Assembly (NCBI RefSeq): GCF_900110075.1
Contig: NZ_FOCJ01000009.1
Span: 186,001 to 250,000 of the forward strand
Direction: 5' to 3'
DNA length: 64,000 bases
Origin: Paenibacillus sp. OV219
GTDB lineage: Bacteria > Bacillota > Bacilli > Paenibacillales > Paenibacillaceae
Position numbers and translations under genes: made by a program. Positions 1 through 10,358 of the stretch are shown piece by piece. The notes under the pieces were generated by a model. It saw nothing but the letters and a program-made list of their open reading frames with translations, was not told where the DNA came from and did no database searches. Every line of letters starts with the position of its first letter. Position 1 is the first letter of the stretch.

Positions 1-2289
1 GACTCCCCTTCCGAAATAGATAGCTATGAAGGTTACAGCAAGAATCAGCCTCAGACTATTGACGACAGTCCTCTGCAATCACCGATCGTGATTGAGGCGG
101 AGACGCCGACCAATAAGAACGATTCCTCCATACGCGCGATTTCGGTGAACGATCCGCAAATGACGCCTTACGATACGATGCACCGGATGCTGAACGCGTT
201 CGGGGGCACGTGGAATAGCGGCGGTCAAGCTGCAACTTGGGAATTCGACGCACCAAAGGATGGCTATTACCGAATCGCGATGAAATACAAGCAGGATAGC
301 CTGCGCGACATGCCGGTATTCCGTCAAATCGCCATTGACGGGAAGGTGCCGTTCAGCGAACTGCAAGGCAGCGAGTTCCAATACAGCAAAAGCTGGGAAA
401 ACAGCGTGCTAGGTGGCACCGGAAGCGAAAGCAAGCCCTACGAGTTCTACTTCACGAAGGGCAAGCACACGCTGACGATGACGGTAGATCTGGAGCCGAT
501 TCGTCCACTTACCGAAGTAATTGAGAATCAGATGGAGCAGATCAGCAATCTATCGCTTGAAATCCGCAAACTGACCGGCAATCATACCGACGCCTACCGG
601 GACTGGGACTTAAGCGAATATATTCCGAATCTTGATAAGAAGCTGAACGGCTGGGCGGACCAGCTCGAGAGCGAGTACAGCAAGCTGAACAAGCTGAATG
701 CGGGTGGCGGCGAGATTAGCGAGCTGAACAACTTGAAGAAAGCAGCAAGCCAGCTTCGCTCACTAGCTGAAGAGCCGGATAAGCTGCCGAACCGGATGTC
801 GCTTTTCTCCGAAGGCAGTTCTTCCGTCTCCCAGCTGCTCGGCGACATGCTGCAGCGCATTACGCACTCCCCGCTTGTGCTCGACAAAATATATGTGTAC
901 CAGGAAGGGAAGCTGCCGAAAGCGAATGCGGGCTTCTTCAAGAAGCTGAGTGAATCGGTAAAACGCTTCTTCCTGTCGTTCAGAAAGCAATCCTACTCCG
1001 CTTCGAGCAAGTCGAGTACGGAGCTTAACGTATGGGTGCACAACTCCAGGGAGCAGGTTGAGCTGCTGCAGAAGATGATCGACGAGCAGTTCACACCGGA
1101 GAGCGGCATTAACGTCAAGCTCTCTATTATGCCAGATGAGAACAAGTTGGTGCTTGCGAATGCGACAGGCAGCCAGCCGGATGCTGCGTTAGGCATATCC
1201 AGCTGGATCCCTTACGATTTGGCTGTCCGTAACGCGGCGGTCGACCTGCGCAAATTCAACGACTACGAGCAGGTGGTGAAGCCGTTCTCTAAGGGAGCGA
1301 TGATTCCATTCGCTTATGGAGATGGAGTCTTTGCGCTGCCGGAATCGCAGGACTTCTGGGTGCTATTCTACCGTAAAGATATTCTGGATAATTTGAAGCT
1401 CAGCGTGCCGAATACGTGGGATGATGTCGTCAATATGCTACCGGAGCTGCAGCGTCTTGGCATGAATTTCTACGATCCGCTCGCTCTTTATAAAGGGTTT
1501 AAGCCACTTGGAGCCACGACGCCGTTCATCTATCAGTTCGGGGGCGAGCTGTTCACGGAAGACGGCATGAAAACAGCGATTAACAGCGAACAGTCGCTTA
1601 AAGGCATTAAGTTCATGACCGACTTGTTCACGATTTACAATTTGCCGCAGGATGTGCCGAATTTCTATCAGCATTTCCGTTCCGGCGTGCTCCCGATTGG
1701 GATCTCGGATCTATCTACCTACATTCAGCTTAAAGTCGCAGCTCCGGAAATCGCGAGCAGCTGGAAGATCGCGCTGCACCCGGGCACGATGCAGAATGGC
1801 ACTGTCCAACGCTGGTCGCCAAGCGGTGGCTCCTCCGCGATGATCTTTAAAGGAACGAAGCAGGAACAGCAAGCGTGGGATTTCCTCAAATGGTGGATGT
1901 CGACGAAGGTGCAAGTTGAGTTCGCCAACATGGAGCAGGCCGAGTTCGGTCCGATGTTCATGTGGAATTCCGCGAACATGGATGCTTTCGCGGAGTCGCC
2001 ATGGCCGGAGGAAGACAAGAAGATCATTCTTGAGCAAAGCAAATGGGTGCGTGAAGCGTCCCGCGTTCCAGGCGCCTATATGGTGGAGCGCGAGCTCAGC
2101 AACGTGTTTAACCGGGTCGTATTCGACGGCGACAATCCGCGGACGGCCATCGACGATTCCGTCATTCGCGCCAATCGCGAAATCGACAAGAAGATGGAGG
2201 AATTCGGATTTATTAAGAACGGCAAACAGGTTAAGGACAATCCAGTTCCAACGATCAATACGATAGATAAGTGGGTTGAGAAACGATGA
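1..2289 (+). CDS. Sugar ABC transporter solute-binding protein with N-terminal carbohydrate-binding-like domain (5' end missing)
   Basis: The frame is open from the first base, so the signal peptide and true start lie outside the window; 762 residues are visible. The first ~130 visible residues (IEAETP near the start, later [19 protein letters not shown]) resemble a CBM6/35-type beta-sandwich. A Leu/Glu/Lys-rich probable coiled coil follows to about residue 270. From about residue 340 ([15 protein letters not shown]) it is a family 1 extracellular solute-binding protein, with typical segments such as [14 protein letters not shown] and [14 protein letters not shown]. It should bind an oligosaccharide outside the membrane and hand it to the permeases that follow; its stop overlaps the next start. 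The fused sugar-binding part is unusual, since most such proteins are 420-550 residues. Family is clear; the ligand is unknown. Confidence 0.88.
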   Translation, partial: DSPSEIDSYEGYSKNQPQTIDDSPLQSPIVIEAETPTNKNDSSIRAISVNDPQMTPYDTMHRMLNAFGGTWNSGGQAATWEFDAPKDGYYRIAMKYKQDSLRDMPVFRQIAIDGKVPFSELQGSEFQYSKSWENSVLGGTGSESKPYEFYFTKGKHTLTMTVDLEPIRPLTEVIENQMEQISNLSLEIRKLTGNHTDAYRDWDLSEYIPNLDKKLNGWADQLESEYSKLNKLNAGGGEISELNNLKKAASQLRSLAEEPDKLPNRMSLFSEGSSSVSQLLGDMLQRITHSPLVLDKIYVYQEGKLPKANAGFFKKLSESVKRFFLSFRKQSYSASSKSSTELNVWVHNSREQVELLQKMIDEQFTPESGINVKLSIMPDENKLVLANATGSQPDAALGISSWIPYDLAVRNAAVDLRKFNDYEQVVKPFSKGAMIPFAYGDGVFALPESQDFWVLFYRKDILDNLKLSVPNTWDDVVNMLPELQRLGMNFYDPLALYKGFKPLGATTPFIYQFGGELFTEDGMKTAINSEQSLKGIKFMTDLFTIYNLPQDVPNFYQHFRSGVLPIGISDLSTYIQLKVAAPEIASSWKIALHPGTMQNGTVQRWSPSGGSSAMIFKGTKQEQQAWDFLKWWMSTKVQVEFANMEQAEFGPMFMWNSANMDAFAESPWPEEDKKIILEQSKWVREASRVPGAYMVERELSNVFNRVVFDGDNPRTAIDDSVIRANREIDKKMEEFGFIKNGKQVKDNPVPTINTIDKWVEKR

Positions 2290-3176
2290 AGAAGCAGCGG
2301 AAAATTAGCGAAGCCTACTGGTTTCTATCTCCTTATTTGCTCATGTTTGCGATGTTTATCGTCGTTCCTGTTCTGGTAGCAGTCTATCTCTCGTTTACGA
2401 ATTTCAACACGATTGAGATGCCTAAATGGATCGGATTCAGCAATTATACAGCGATCTTTACGCAGGACGATGTGTTCATGCAGTACGTGCTCCCGAACAC
2501 AATTAAGTTTGCGCTTATCGTCGGTCCAGGCGGCTACATTATCTCGTTCATGCTGGCGTGGATGCTGGCGCAAATTCCGTCCAAGCCGCGTACCATTCTT
2601 GCGCTAATTATTTACTCCCCGTCGATGACGATGGGGGTCGCGATGACCGTCGTCTGGTCGATCTTCTTCAGCGGCGACCAGACCGGTTATTTGAACGCAT
2701 GGCTGCTTCGTCTAGGCTTCATTAATATGCCGATTCAATGGCTGCAATCGCCAGAATATCTGATGTCCATCATGATTATCGTTTCCCTGTGGAGCAGCAT
2801 GGGCGTAGGCTTCCTCGCTATGCTAGCAGGGGTGCTGAACATCGATCAATCCATTTACGAAGCAGGCTATATCGACGGAATCAGCAACCGGTTCCAAGAA
2901 ATCATCCATATTACGATTCCATCCATGAAGCCGCAAATGCTGTTCGGGGCTGTTATGGCCGTCGTCACGACGTTCCAATCAGGGGACCTCGGCGTACAGC
3001 TGTCAGGCGGCAATCCGACGCCTCAATATGCCGGACAGGTGATGGTCAACCATATTTCCGACTATGGCTTAACGAGATACGAGATGGGGTATGCCTCTGC
3101 GCTATCCGTTATTTTGCTCGTCGGAATTTATGTGCTGTCCAAGTTTTCATGGAAGCTGTTCGGAGAGAAGGAGTAG
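2286..3176 (+). CDS. Sugar ABC transporter permease, MalF type
   Basis: A 296-residue polytopic membrane protein with about six hydrophobic segments. It carries the EAA loop of binding-protein-dependent permeases ([21 protein letters not shown], about residues 196-216 split around G), which docks to the ATPase. The N-terminus ([20 protein letters not shown]) is typical of the MalF/UgpA side of the heterodimer. The ATG overlaps the stop of the binding protein, so the two are translationally coupled. It should form the channel with the next gene. No ATPase gene is present nearby; a general MsmX-like ATPase is the likely partner. Confidence 0.93.
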   Translation: MKKQRKISEAYWFLSPYLLMFAMFIVVPVLVAVYLSFTNFNTIEMPKWIGFSNYTAIFTQDDVFMQYVLPNTIKFALIVGPGGYIISFMLAWMLAQIPSKPRTILALIIYSPSMTMGVAMTVVWSIFFSGDQTGYLNAWLLRLGFINMPIQWLQSPEYLMSIMIIVSLWSSMGVGFLAMLAGVLNIDQSIYEAGYIDGISNRFQEIIHITIPSMKPQMLFGAVMAVVTTFQSGDLGVQLSGGNPTPQYAGQVMVNHISDYGLTRYEMGYASALSVILLVGIYVLSKFSWKLFGEKE

Positions 3177-3183
3177 AATCGCG

Positions 3184-4056
3184 ATGTCCTATCAAGGTAC
3201 CAAAATAAATCCGACGAAATTCCACCGCAGCCAGCTGAAGTTCTACACGATCTTAATCCCGCTGGCGATGTTTATGATGCTGCCGATTATCTTTATCGTG
3301 TTTCACGCATTCAAGCCGGTCAATGAGCTGTTTGCGTTCCCGCCACGATTCCTGGTGCATCAGCCGACGCTGGATAATTTCAGAGACCTGCTCGGGTTCG
3401 CAGGCGATTCGGGTATCCCGTTCAGTCGTTATGTATTCAACAGCGTCATCATAACGCTTAGCGTTATGTTCCTGTCGGTGTTTATGAGCGCTCTTGCCGC
3501 TTATGCTTTATCCAAAATGAAATTCAAGCTGCGGGCAGCCATCTTCGAGACGAATACGGTTGCGCTCATGTTCGTGCCGATTGCAGTGCAAATTCCGCGG
3601 TTTCTTGTCATCGACGAGAGCGGCATTATGGACACGTATTTGGCTCATATTTTGCCACTCTTGTCGATGCCGATCGGTCTCTTCCTCATGAAGCAGTTCA
3701 TCGACCAAGTGCCGGATGAGCTGAAGGAAGCGGCTGTCATGGATGGAGCGGGAGAGTTTCTCGTATTCCGAAAGGTAATGCTGCCTGTCATTAAGCCTGC
3801 GCTTGCGACCGTGGCGATTCTGTCGTTCCAGCTCGTGTGGAATAACATCGAGACGTCCTCCTATTACGTGAACGACGAAAGCTTGAAGACAATTAGCTTC
3901 TTCATGAGCACGCTTGTCAGCCAGAACGGCAATAACGTCGCTGGACAAGGGATGTCCGCTGCGGCGTCGCTGCTCATGTTCCTGCCGAACCTCATCATCT
4001 TTATTTTCTTGCAAAGCAAAGTGATGAACACAATGGCACATTCCGGTTTGAAATAG
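3184..4056 (+). CDS. Sugar ABC transporter permease, MalG type
   Basis: A 290-residue inner-membrane permease, partner of the preceding MalF-type protein. It has an N-terminal membrane segment (TILIPLAMFMMLPIIFIVFH), an EAA loop (KEAAVMDGAGEFLVFRKVML) and the usual final hydrophobic stretch. The frame extends upstream to 3091, but the start at 3184 is preferred: it lies 7 bases after the previous stop behind a GGAGAGAAGGAG-type ribosome site, and the extra residues would overlap the previous gene without resembling a permease N-terminus. Confidence 0.92.
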   Translation: MSYQGTKINPTKFHRSQLKFYTILIPLAMFMMLPIIFIVFHAFKPVNELFAFPPRFLVHQPTLDNFRDLLGFAGDSGIPFSRYVFNSVIITLSVMFLSVFMSALAAYALSKMKFKLRAAIFETNTVALMFVPIAVQIPRFLVIDESGIMDTYLAHILPLLSMPIGLFLMKQFIDQVPDELKEAAVMDGAGEFLVFRKVMLPVIKPALATVAILSFQLVWNNIETSSYYVNDESLKTISFFMSTLVSQNGNNVAGQGMSAAASLLMFLPNLIIFIFLQSKVMNTMAHSGLK

Positions 4057-4071
4057 TCAGGGGAGACAGAG

Positions 4072-6099
4072 ATGAGACAAATCGCAAAATCTATCATGGT
4101 TCTACTATGCGCCTTTGTCGTATGTATGCCGCTGCTCCCGGGCTATGCAGCCGCGGAGGCGACTTACAAATCCTACACAGGCGATTTCCAGCGGACACCT
4201 GATGCATACGAGCCGGCTGGCACCATTGAGAAAGCGGGCGACACCGAGTTCGCCACGCCGTCCGATATCTTCGTCGACAGCCGCGATATGCTCTATGTCG
4301 CGGATACAGAGAACAGCCGCGTCGTCGTCATGACGCGCGGCGGGGAGCTGATTCGTTCGATCGGCGAGGATGTCCTCGATGCGCCGTCCGGCGTTTTCGT
4401 TGACGAGAAAGGCGACATCTATGTCGCTGACAGCCGGCTCGGACAGGTACTGCATTTCAGCAAGGAAGGCAAAGTGCTGCAGACGTTTAAGCGTCCCGAA
4501 ACACCGCTTTACGGCAAAAGTACACCGTACAAGCCGATGAAGGTGACTGTTGATAAACGGGGCAATGTGTACATTATTAGCGAAGGAACGACGAACGGCG
4601 TCATTCAGATGAGTCCTGCCGGGGACTTCATGGGCTTCTTCGGCATGAATGATTCGAAGCCGTCGGCGAAGCTGATGCTGCAGCGCCTCTTCTTCACGAA
4701 GAAGCAGATTGAGCAGCTGTTCAAGAATGTGCCGAATACGCCGACCAATGTTGCAATTGATACGAAGGGTCTTGTGTACACGGTTACGCAAGGCGATAAG
4801 GATCAGCCGATCAAGCGGCTGAACATTTCGGGCTACAACTTGCTTCATGGCACGTTCTGGGACCCGACCTATACAGACATTTCGGTATCGGCGGCGGGTA
4901 ATATTTTTGCAGTCGGGCAGCGGGGTTACTTCTACGAGTTCGACAGTGAAGGGCATTTGCTGTTCGTGTCTGGCTCGCCGGATGATGGCAAATCCCGCGA
5001 AGGCTTGCTGCTAAACGCCGCGGGCATCGCGACCGACTCCAAAGGCTACATCTATATCGCGGATGTGGGACGGAACAGCATTCAAGTGTATGAGCCGACC
5101 GAATTCGTGGAGCTTGTTCATCATGCGCTCGACCTGTACAAGGACGGGCTTTATGTGAAGAGCCAGGAGCCTTGGAATCTCGTTGAACAACGCAACAGCT
5201 TGTTCGTCTTGGCGCATCGCGGACTCGGCGATGCTTATATTAAGCAACAGCTGTATGCCAAAGCAATGACCGAGTACAAGCAAGCGAAGGATGTCACAGG
5301 CTACTCCAACGCCTTCTGGGAAATCCGCAACAGCTGGCTGCAGCATAACCTGCTGACGTTGGTGCTCATCATTCTCGGACTGATGGCATTGCGCTCACTT
5401 CTTAGATGGGTGCACCGGAAGACAGGCGTGCTAGCGCCGACTGTCCGCGTGAAGGAAGCGATTATGAACGTTCGCCTCATTCGCGAGCTGCTCTTTATCG
5501 GCAGATTCATCAAGCATCCGCTGGACGGATTGTATGGTCTAAGGGAAGAAGGCAAGACATCGGGGATCTCGGCGGCTGTGCTCTACGTGCTGTTCATTGC
5601 AGAGTATATGTTTACCCTTTACGGCACCGGGTTTATCTTTGACCAATCGGACGCTTCGACTATCAACCTGACAAAAGAGCTGGCGATGCTGATCGCGCCG
5701 CTTACGCTCTGGATCATTTCAAACTACTTGGTCAGCACGATCAGTGACGGCGAAGGCAAGTTCTCCCAAGTGTATCAAGGAACGATCTATGCGTTTGCGC
5801 CATATTTGATCTTCCATCCGTTCGTCGTGGCAGCCTCCAACGTGTTGACGCTGAACGATGCCTTTCTGTTCAGCTTCGCGAATACGATTATTACCGTGTG
5901 GTGCGCTGTGCTGCTCTTCTTGATGGTGAAGGAAGTGCATGATTATACCATTCGGGAGACGCTGCGAAACTTGTTCATTACGCTGTTTACGATGCTGATC
6001 ACGAGCCTCGTGGTGTTCATTGTTTATGTGATATTGCATCAGGTTTACGACTTCGGCGATTCTGTCATTCAGGAGATGATTACGCGTGCGGAACAATAA
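4072..6099 (+). CDS. NHL-repeat / Yip1-domain membrane protein
   Basis: A 675-residue protein. Residues 1-28 are a signal peptide (VLLCAFVVCMPLLPGYAAAE). Residues ~45-350 contain repeated blocks such as PSDIFVDSRDMLYVADTENSR and GIATDSKGYIYIADVGRNS, the hallmark of NHL beta-propeller repeats. A helical, TPR-like part (~370-440: AHRGLGDAYIKQQLYAKAM) precedes a membrane segment at ~448-465 and a multi-pass C-terminal region (~490-670) resembling the Yip1 family. The predicted picture is an extracytoplasmic propeller tethered to a membrane bundle. It sits inside a sugar-uptake operon, 15 bases after the MalG-type permease, and overlaps the next gene, so a role in polysaccharide sensing or handling is inferred, not shown. 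Confidence 0.8.
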   Translation: MRQIAKSIMVLLCAFVVCMPLLPGYAAAEATYKSYTGDFQRTPDAYEPAGTIEKAGDTEFATPSDIFVDSRDMLYVADTENSRVVVMTRGGELIRSIGEDVLDAPSGVFVDEKGDIYVADSRLGQVLHFSKEGKVLQTFKRPETPLYGKSTPYKPMKVTVDKRGNVYIISEGTTNGVIQMSPAGDFMGFFGMNDSKPSAKLMLQRLFFTKKQIEQLFKNVPNTPTNVAIDTKGLVYTVTQGDKDQPIKRLNISGYNLLHGTFWDPTYTDISVSAAGNIFAVGQRGYFYEFDSEGHLLFVSGSPDDGKSREGLLLNAAGIATDSKGYIYIADVGRNSIQVYEPTEFVELVHHALDLYKDGLYVKSQEPWNLVEQRNSLFVLAHRGLGDAYIKQQLYAKAMTEYKQAKDVTGYSNAFWEIRNSWLQHNLLTLVLIILGLMALRSLLRWVHRKTGVLAPTVRVKEAIMNVRLIRELLFIGRFIKHPLDGLYGLREEGKTSGISAAVLYVLFIAEYMFTLYGTGFIFDQSDASTINLTKELAMLIAPLTLWIISNYLVSTISDGEGKFSQVYQGTIYAFAPYLIFHPFVVAASNVLTLNDAFLFSFANTIITVWCAVLLFLMVKEVHDYTIRETLRNLFITLFTMLITSLVVFIVYVILHQVYDFGDSVIQEMITRAEQ

Positions 6100-8353
6100 A
6101 TGGATAAAGCCGCTATTATTGTACGGATTGCTCGCCGCATGCATTGCATTCTTTGTGGTCCTTTATATGCGTGGAAGCGAGCAGGAGACGGAGGATACGA
6201 CACCGGCAGCCGTGCTTAAGACGGCTTTCCAAGGCAAGCCTGCGCAGAGCCCGCTCGCATCCGATTACCGGCAAGTTGCAGAGAATGACAAGCTGCAGCT
6301 TCGGCTCAAGGAAGATACGCTTGCGATCCAGGTGGTCAACAAACAATCGGGGTACGTATGGTCCTCCGACATGGTGAAGCCGGACGCGAACGAAACCTGG
6401 CTCAACTTTATTCAATCCGGTCTGTCTATCGATTATTTCGATAAAGAGAACAACAATGCGATCCGCACCGATCTGCTCACGGAAGCGAATAAGACGATCC
6501 AGATCAAGCAGATTGATCAGGGGTTCCAAGCGACAATTCGGTTCAATGATCTGTTGATCGGGATGGACCTAATCGTGAAGCTAGACGGCGGGCAGCTCGT
6601 CGTAACGATCCCGCAGAAGAGCGTCCTGGAAGGGGAGCAATTCAAGCTTGGCTCGGTGATCGTCTATCCGTTTCTTGGCGCAACGAAGGCAGGAGACACA
6701 AGCGGATATATGTTTATCCCTGACGGTTCAGGAGCGCTCATCAAGCTCGCGGATAATAAAGGCAAGTTCAAGACGCCCTATGAAGCGAAAATCTATGGGG
6801 CGAACAAAGGCATAGACATCGCCCGCATTACCGACAATTTGAACGACGGGGCGAAGGATCCTTACAATGCGCAGTTTCCGGTATTCGGACTGGTGCATGG
6901 CGAGCAGCGGCATGCGCTGTTTGGCATCGTCGAGGACGGCAAATACAATGCGAAGATCCTCAGTTATGCGAGTGGGGTGAATACGCCTTACAACTGGACG
7001 ACCGCGCAGTTTATCGTCCGTGAATCGTACCTGCAGCCGACAAGCCGTACGATGGGCGGTATCGTTGTCTTCGAGAAGAACCGCAATGCGGAAGATATGC
7101 AGCTGCGCTATTCCTTCCTCGAAGGGGAAGGCGCCAGCTATATTGGAATGGCGAAAGCGTACCGGAACTACTTGATTTCGCGCGGCGACATGCCGAGGGA
7201 GCCAATTGCAGCAGGCGGCAGCGCAGAAATTCCGATCCACCTGGATGTGCTCGGCTCGGAGACGGAGGGCGGCTTGTTCGCCAATCACTTGATTCCGATG
7301 ACGACCGTGGATCAGCTCTCTTCAATGCTGGATCAGCTGCGCGCGGGCGGCGTCAGTCGTACAGACGTTGTCTATCGCGGCTGGAATAAGGGCGGCTACT
7401 CCGGAACGAATCCGGCGCCGGTCAGCTTCGAGTCACAGCTCGGATCAGCGAATGCATTCAGCAAACTGAGCAAGCAATTGGCTGATCAAGGCGGAAAGCT
7501 GTATTTCTACACGGACTACACGACAGCGTTTGATACGTCGAAGCGATTCTCCGCACGCGACGGCGCTGCCGTTAAGATAGACAAGTCGCTCCTGTCCGTG
7601 CCGACTTATCAGGAAGTTTATCCGACGATGTACTTCATGTCGGCGGACTATGCGAAGCAGATTGCGGCGGACAATGTGAGTGGCTACAAGAAGAATGGGA
7701 TTACGTCGGTCGCCGTGGATGAGACGCCATATGAGCTGTTCTCGGAGCGGGTGAACGACCAAGTGTCGAGCCGAAGCAAGACAGCTGCTTCATATGCAAG
7801 CATGCTGGAACAGCTAAAGACGCAAGCATCCGACATGGCGATGTACAAGCCGAATGATTATATGCTCCGCTACGCCGATCAGCTGCTCGACGTTCCGATG
7901 CATTCCTCGCAGTATACGTATACGAGCGAGGCCGTTCCGTTTGAGCAGATCGTGCTCAAAGGGTACAAGAACTATTTTGCCGAGCCGGTCAATTTCTTCG
8001 CGAATCCGCGCAAGGAACTGCTGACGATGATCGAGACAGCTTCGTATCCGACTTATTACTTAACGAGCGAGCAGGCATTCCGCTTGGCGCATACCAATTC
8101 CAGAGAAGTGTTTGCTTCGGCATTCGCGGACTGGAAGAATAATATCGTGAAGACGTACAAACAGCTTAACGATGCGCTTGCGCCGGTTCAATATGCGACG
8201 ATCGAGACGCGAACCGTGCTTGCGGCAGGCGTCGTTCAAGTGACGTATTCGAACGGCAAAGCGATAATCGTGAACTATAATGACAGTGTGTATACCGGCA
8301 AAGAAGCTACCGTAGCTCCGCTCGGGTATCAAGTAATCGAGGTGAGAACGTAA
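6086..8353 (+). CDS. DUF5696-type membrane-anchored protein, possible glycosidase
   Basis: 755 residues starting at a GTG within the end of the previous gene, about 10 bases after AGGAGA. One N-terminal membrane anchor (LLLYGLLAACIAFFVVLYM, ~9-27) is followed by a large extracytoplasmic part. Residues ~60-390 look like a beta-rich domain (KLQLRLKEDTLAIQVVNKQS). Residues ~390-650 look like an alpha/beta barrel (TDVVYRGWNKGGYSG, KLYFYTDYTTAF), the arrangement seen in DUF5696 proteins next to sugar ABC genes. A glycoside-hydrolase-like role on the outer face is plausible, but no catalytic pair can be assigned by eye. Its stop overlaps the next ATG by one base. Confidence 0.72.
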   Translation: MRNNKWIKPLLLYGLLAACIAFFVVLYMRGSEQETEDTTPAAVLKTAFQGKPAQSPLASDYRQVAENDKLQLRLKEDTLAIQVVNKQSGYVWSSDMVKPDANETWLNFIQSGLSIDYFDKENNNAIRTDLLTEANKTIQIKQIDQGFQATIRFNDLLIGMDLIVKLDGGQLVVTIPQKSVLEGEQFKLGSVIVYPFLGATKAGDTSGYMFIPDGSGALIKLADNKGKFKTPYEAKIYGANKGIDIARITDNLNDGAKDPYNAQFPVFGLVHGEQRHALFGIVEDGKYNAKILSYASGVNTPYNWTTAQFIVRESYLQPTSRTMGGIVVFEKNRNAEDMQLRYSFLEGEGASYIGMAKAYRNYLISRGDMPREPIAAGGSAEIPIHLDVLGSETEGGLFANHLIPMTTVDQLSSMLDQLRAGGVSRTDVVYRGWNKGGYSGTNPAPVSFESQLGSANAFSKLSKQLADQGGKLYFYTDYTTAFDTSKRFSARDGAAVKIDKSLLSVPTYQEVYPTMYFMSADYAKQIAADNVSGYKKNGITSVAVDETPYELFSERVNDQVSSRSKTAASYASMLEQLKTQASDMAMYKPNDYMLRYADQLLDVPMHSSQYTYTSEAVPFEQIVLKGYKNYFAEPVNFFANPRKELLTMIETASYPTYYLTSEQAFRLAHTNSREVFASAFADWKNNIVKTYKQLNDALAPVQYATIETRTVLAAGVVQVTYSNGKAIIVNYNDSVYTGKEATVAPLGYQVIEVRT

Positions 8354-9225
8354 TGGCCAGTATCCGCATTCGCATCCGCATAACGAATAAACGCAGAAAA
8401 GCACTCGTCGGTATGGCGTTCGTTGCGCCTTGGATTATCGGGTTTTTCATATTTGCATTGCGGCCGATGATTTATTCGCTCTACTTAAGCTTCCAGAAGG
8501 TAAAAGTAACGCCTCTGGGCATCAAGACCGATTACGTCGGCTGGGACAATTACAAATACGCATTCGTCTCGGATTCAACGTTCATCGAGAAGGTGCTCCA
8601 TTATTTGCGTGAGATGGCGCTGAATGTGCCGATAGTTGTGACGTTCTCGCTCATCATAGCCCTGCTGATCAATCAGAAAATCAAGATGCGCGGCATCTTC
8701 CGGACGATCTTCTTCCTTCCGGTCATCATTACGAGCGGCCCCGTCATTAACGAGCTGCTCAGCCAAGGCGTCACTAACATCCCGAACATTGAATCTTACA
8801 GCATGTTTGAGATGGTCAAAGAGAGCTTAACTCCGGCGGTTGCGAACCCGATTATGTACCTGTTTAAGCAAATTATTATGGTGCTGTGGTTCTCCGGCGT
8901 ACAAATTCTGATCTTCCTCGCTGGCTTGCAGAAGGTTGATCATTCGCTGTATGAGGCGGCCCGAATCGACGGCGCTTCGCCTTGGGAGGCGTTCTGGAAG
9001 CTGACCTTGCCGATGCTCATGCCGCTCGTGCTCGTCAACTTTATCTATACGATCGTCTACATTTCGACGTTCGCACTCAATGAAATTATCATCATGATCA
9101 AAGACAACATGTTCAATACAACGACCGGCTTCGGCTACGCAACGGCGGTCGCCTGGATTTATTTCGTCCTCATCGCGCTCGTGCTCGCGATCTGGTCGCT
9201 GCTGATAAGAACGAGAAAGAGTTAG
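8353..9225 (+). CDS. Sugar ABC transporter permease, MalF type (second pair)
   Basis: 290 residues. The start ATG shares a base with the preceding TAA. The N-terminus is basic (RIRIRITNKRRKAL), then an LVGMAFVAPWIIGFFIF membrane segment. The EAA loop is present as YEAARIDGASPWEAFWKLTL. It pairs with the next gene to form a second importer within the same operon. No separate binding protein follows, so either the large first protein serves both pairs or another binding protein lies upstream of the window. Confidence 0.92.
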   Translation: MASIRIRIRITNKRRKALVGMAFVAPWIIGFFIFALRPMIYSLYLSFQKVKVTPLGIKTDYVGWDNYKYAFVSDSTFIEKVLHYLREMALNVPIVVTFSLIIALLINQKIKMRGIFRTIFFLPVIITSGPVINELLSQGVTNIPNIESYSMFEMVKESLTPAVANPIMYLFKQIIMVLWFSGVQILIFLAGLQKVDHSLYEAARIDGASPWEAFWKLTLPMLMPLVLVNFIYTIVYISTFALNEIIIMIKDNMFNTTTGFGYATAVAWIYFVLIALVLAIWSLLIRTRKS

Positions 9226-9232
9226 GAGGTGC

Positions 9233-10174
9233 ATGAAGGTGAAACAACAAGGTGCCGCTGCGCTGAACCGTATTCGCAAGCTGCTGCTGGGCGTGGGAGA
9301 GAACGATGGATTTGTGTTTAAGCTAGTTGTCTACCTGCTGCTCATCGGGATCGGCTTCATCTATTTGTACCCGCTGCTCTTCATGCTGGTGAACAGCTTT
9401 ATGAGTCTCGATGACCTCGTCAATTCAATGGTCAGATGGATTCCGACGAAGCTATATATCGACAATTATATGAAGGCGCTGCAGGTGCTGGATTTCCGCA
9501 AGACGCTAATGCAGACGATTCTGGTGGCGGGCGTTCCGTCCATTATTCAAACAGTGATGACCGCTGTGATCGGGTACGGCTTCGCGCGGTTCGAGTTCCC
9601 GCTCAAGCGGCTCTGGTTCGCGCTCATGATCGCGACATTCATTATACCGCCGTCCGTGACGATGATTCCGACTTACTTGATGTTCAAGGATTATCATCTG
9701 CTCGGTACGTTAAAGACGTACATCTATCCAGCTTTCCTCGGCCAAGGGCTGAAGAGCGCGCTGTTCATTATGATCTTCTATCAATTCTTCAAGAAGCTTC
9801 CTGTCGTGCTGGAAGAAGCTGCTCAAATCGACGGCGCTGGGTATCTCAAAATGTTCTATCGCATTGCCGTTCCGACGGCAGGTCCGGCATTCATCATCGT
9901 GTTTCTGTTCTCTTTCGTCTGGTACTGGAATGAATCGTATCTGGCTGCGCTCTATTTCGGCAACAAGTTGACGATACTGCCGCTTGAGCTGCAGAAGTTT
10001 ACAGACAGTTTTACGAAAATGTTCCCGTCGGGCGGCGGTCAAGGCAATCAGCTCAACGAGGCGATCAAGATGGCAGGCACGATGCTGACGATTGCGCCGT
10101 TGCTTGTGGTGTATTTTGTGTTGCAACGCTGGTTCGTTGAAGGTGTGGACCGCTCCGGGATTACCGGGGAGTAG
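9233..10174 (+). CDS. Sugar ABC transporter permease, MalG type (second pair)
   Basis: 313 residues, 7 bases after the previous stop, with a strong TTAGGAGGTGC ribosome site directly before the ATG. Its first membrane segment is at about 30-55 and its EAA loop is EEAAQIDGAGYLKMFYRIAV. The C-terminal end (YFVLQRWFVEGVDRSGITGE) is the usual MalG tail. It completes the second permease heterodimer of the locus. Confidence 0.92.
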   Translation: MKVKQQGAAALNRIRKLLLGVGENDGFVFKLVVYLLLIGIGFIYLYPLLFMLVNSFMSLDDLVNSMVRWIPTKLYIDNYMKALQVLDFRKTLMQTILVAGVPSIIQTVMTAVIGYGFARFEFPLKRLWFALMIATFIIPPSVTMIPTYLMFKDYHLLGTLKTYIYPAFLGQGLKSALFIMIFYQFFKKLPVVLEEAAQIDGAGYLKMFYRIAVPTAGPAFIIVFLFSFVWYWNESYLAALYFGNKLTILPLELQKFTDSFTKMFPSGGGQGNQLNEAIKMAGTMLTIAPLLVVYFVLQRWFVEGVDRSGITGE

Positions 10175-10358
10175 GGGCGGAGGACGCTCCGCGTGCGGAG
10201 TTTCGCCTAGGCGACCACTGACGTTTCTCCACTCCGACTCCGCTTTGCGCCCCAAAACCTCCCCTGCACCGCTGCGCGGTGGGGGGTGTGGGCAGAGTGG
10301 ATGCTCTCGGAGGAGTCCACTCGCATACAACTTTAAACACAATGGAGGTAAGGGATAG
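10175..10358 (+). repeat. GC-rich intergenic element with small hairpins
   Basis: This 184-base gap between the permease and the GH16 gene is GC-rich and non-coding in appearance. It contains short hairpins: ACCGC/GCGGT around 10268-10280 and AGTGGA/TCCACT at 10296-10321. The internal style (alternating CTCCGC/GCGGAG blocks) resembles dispersed Paenibacillus intergenic repeats, which is from memory and unverified. It ends in GGAGG (10344-10348) ahead of the GH16 ATG. It may attenuate transcription between the transporter and enzyme halves of the locus. Confidence 0.4.
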
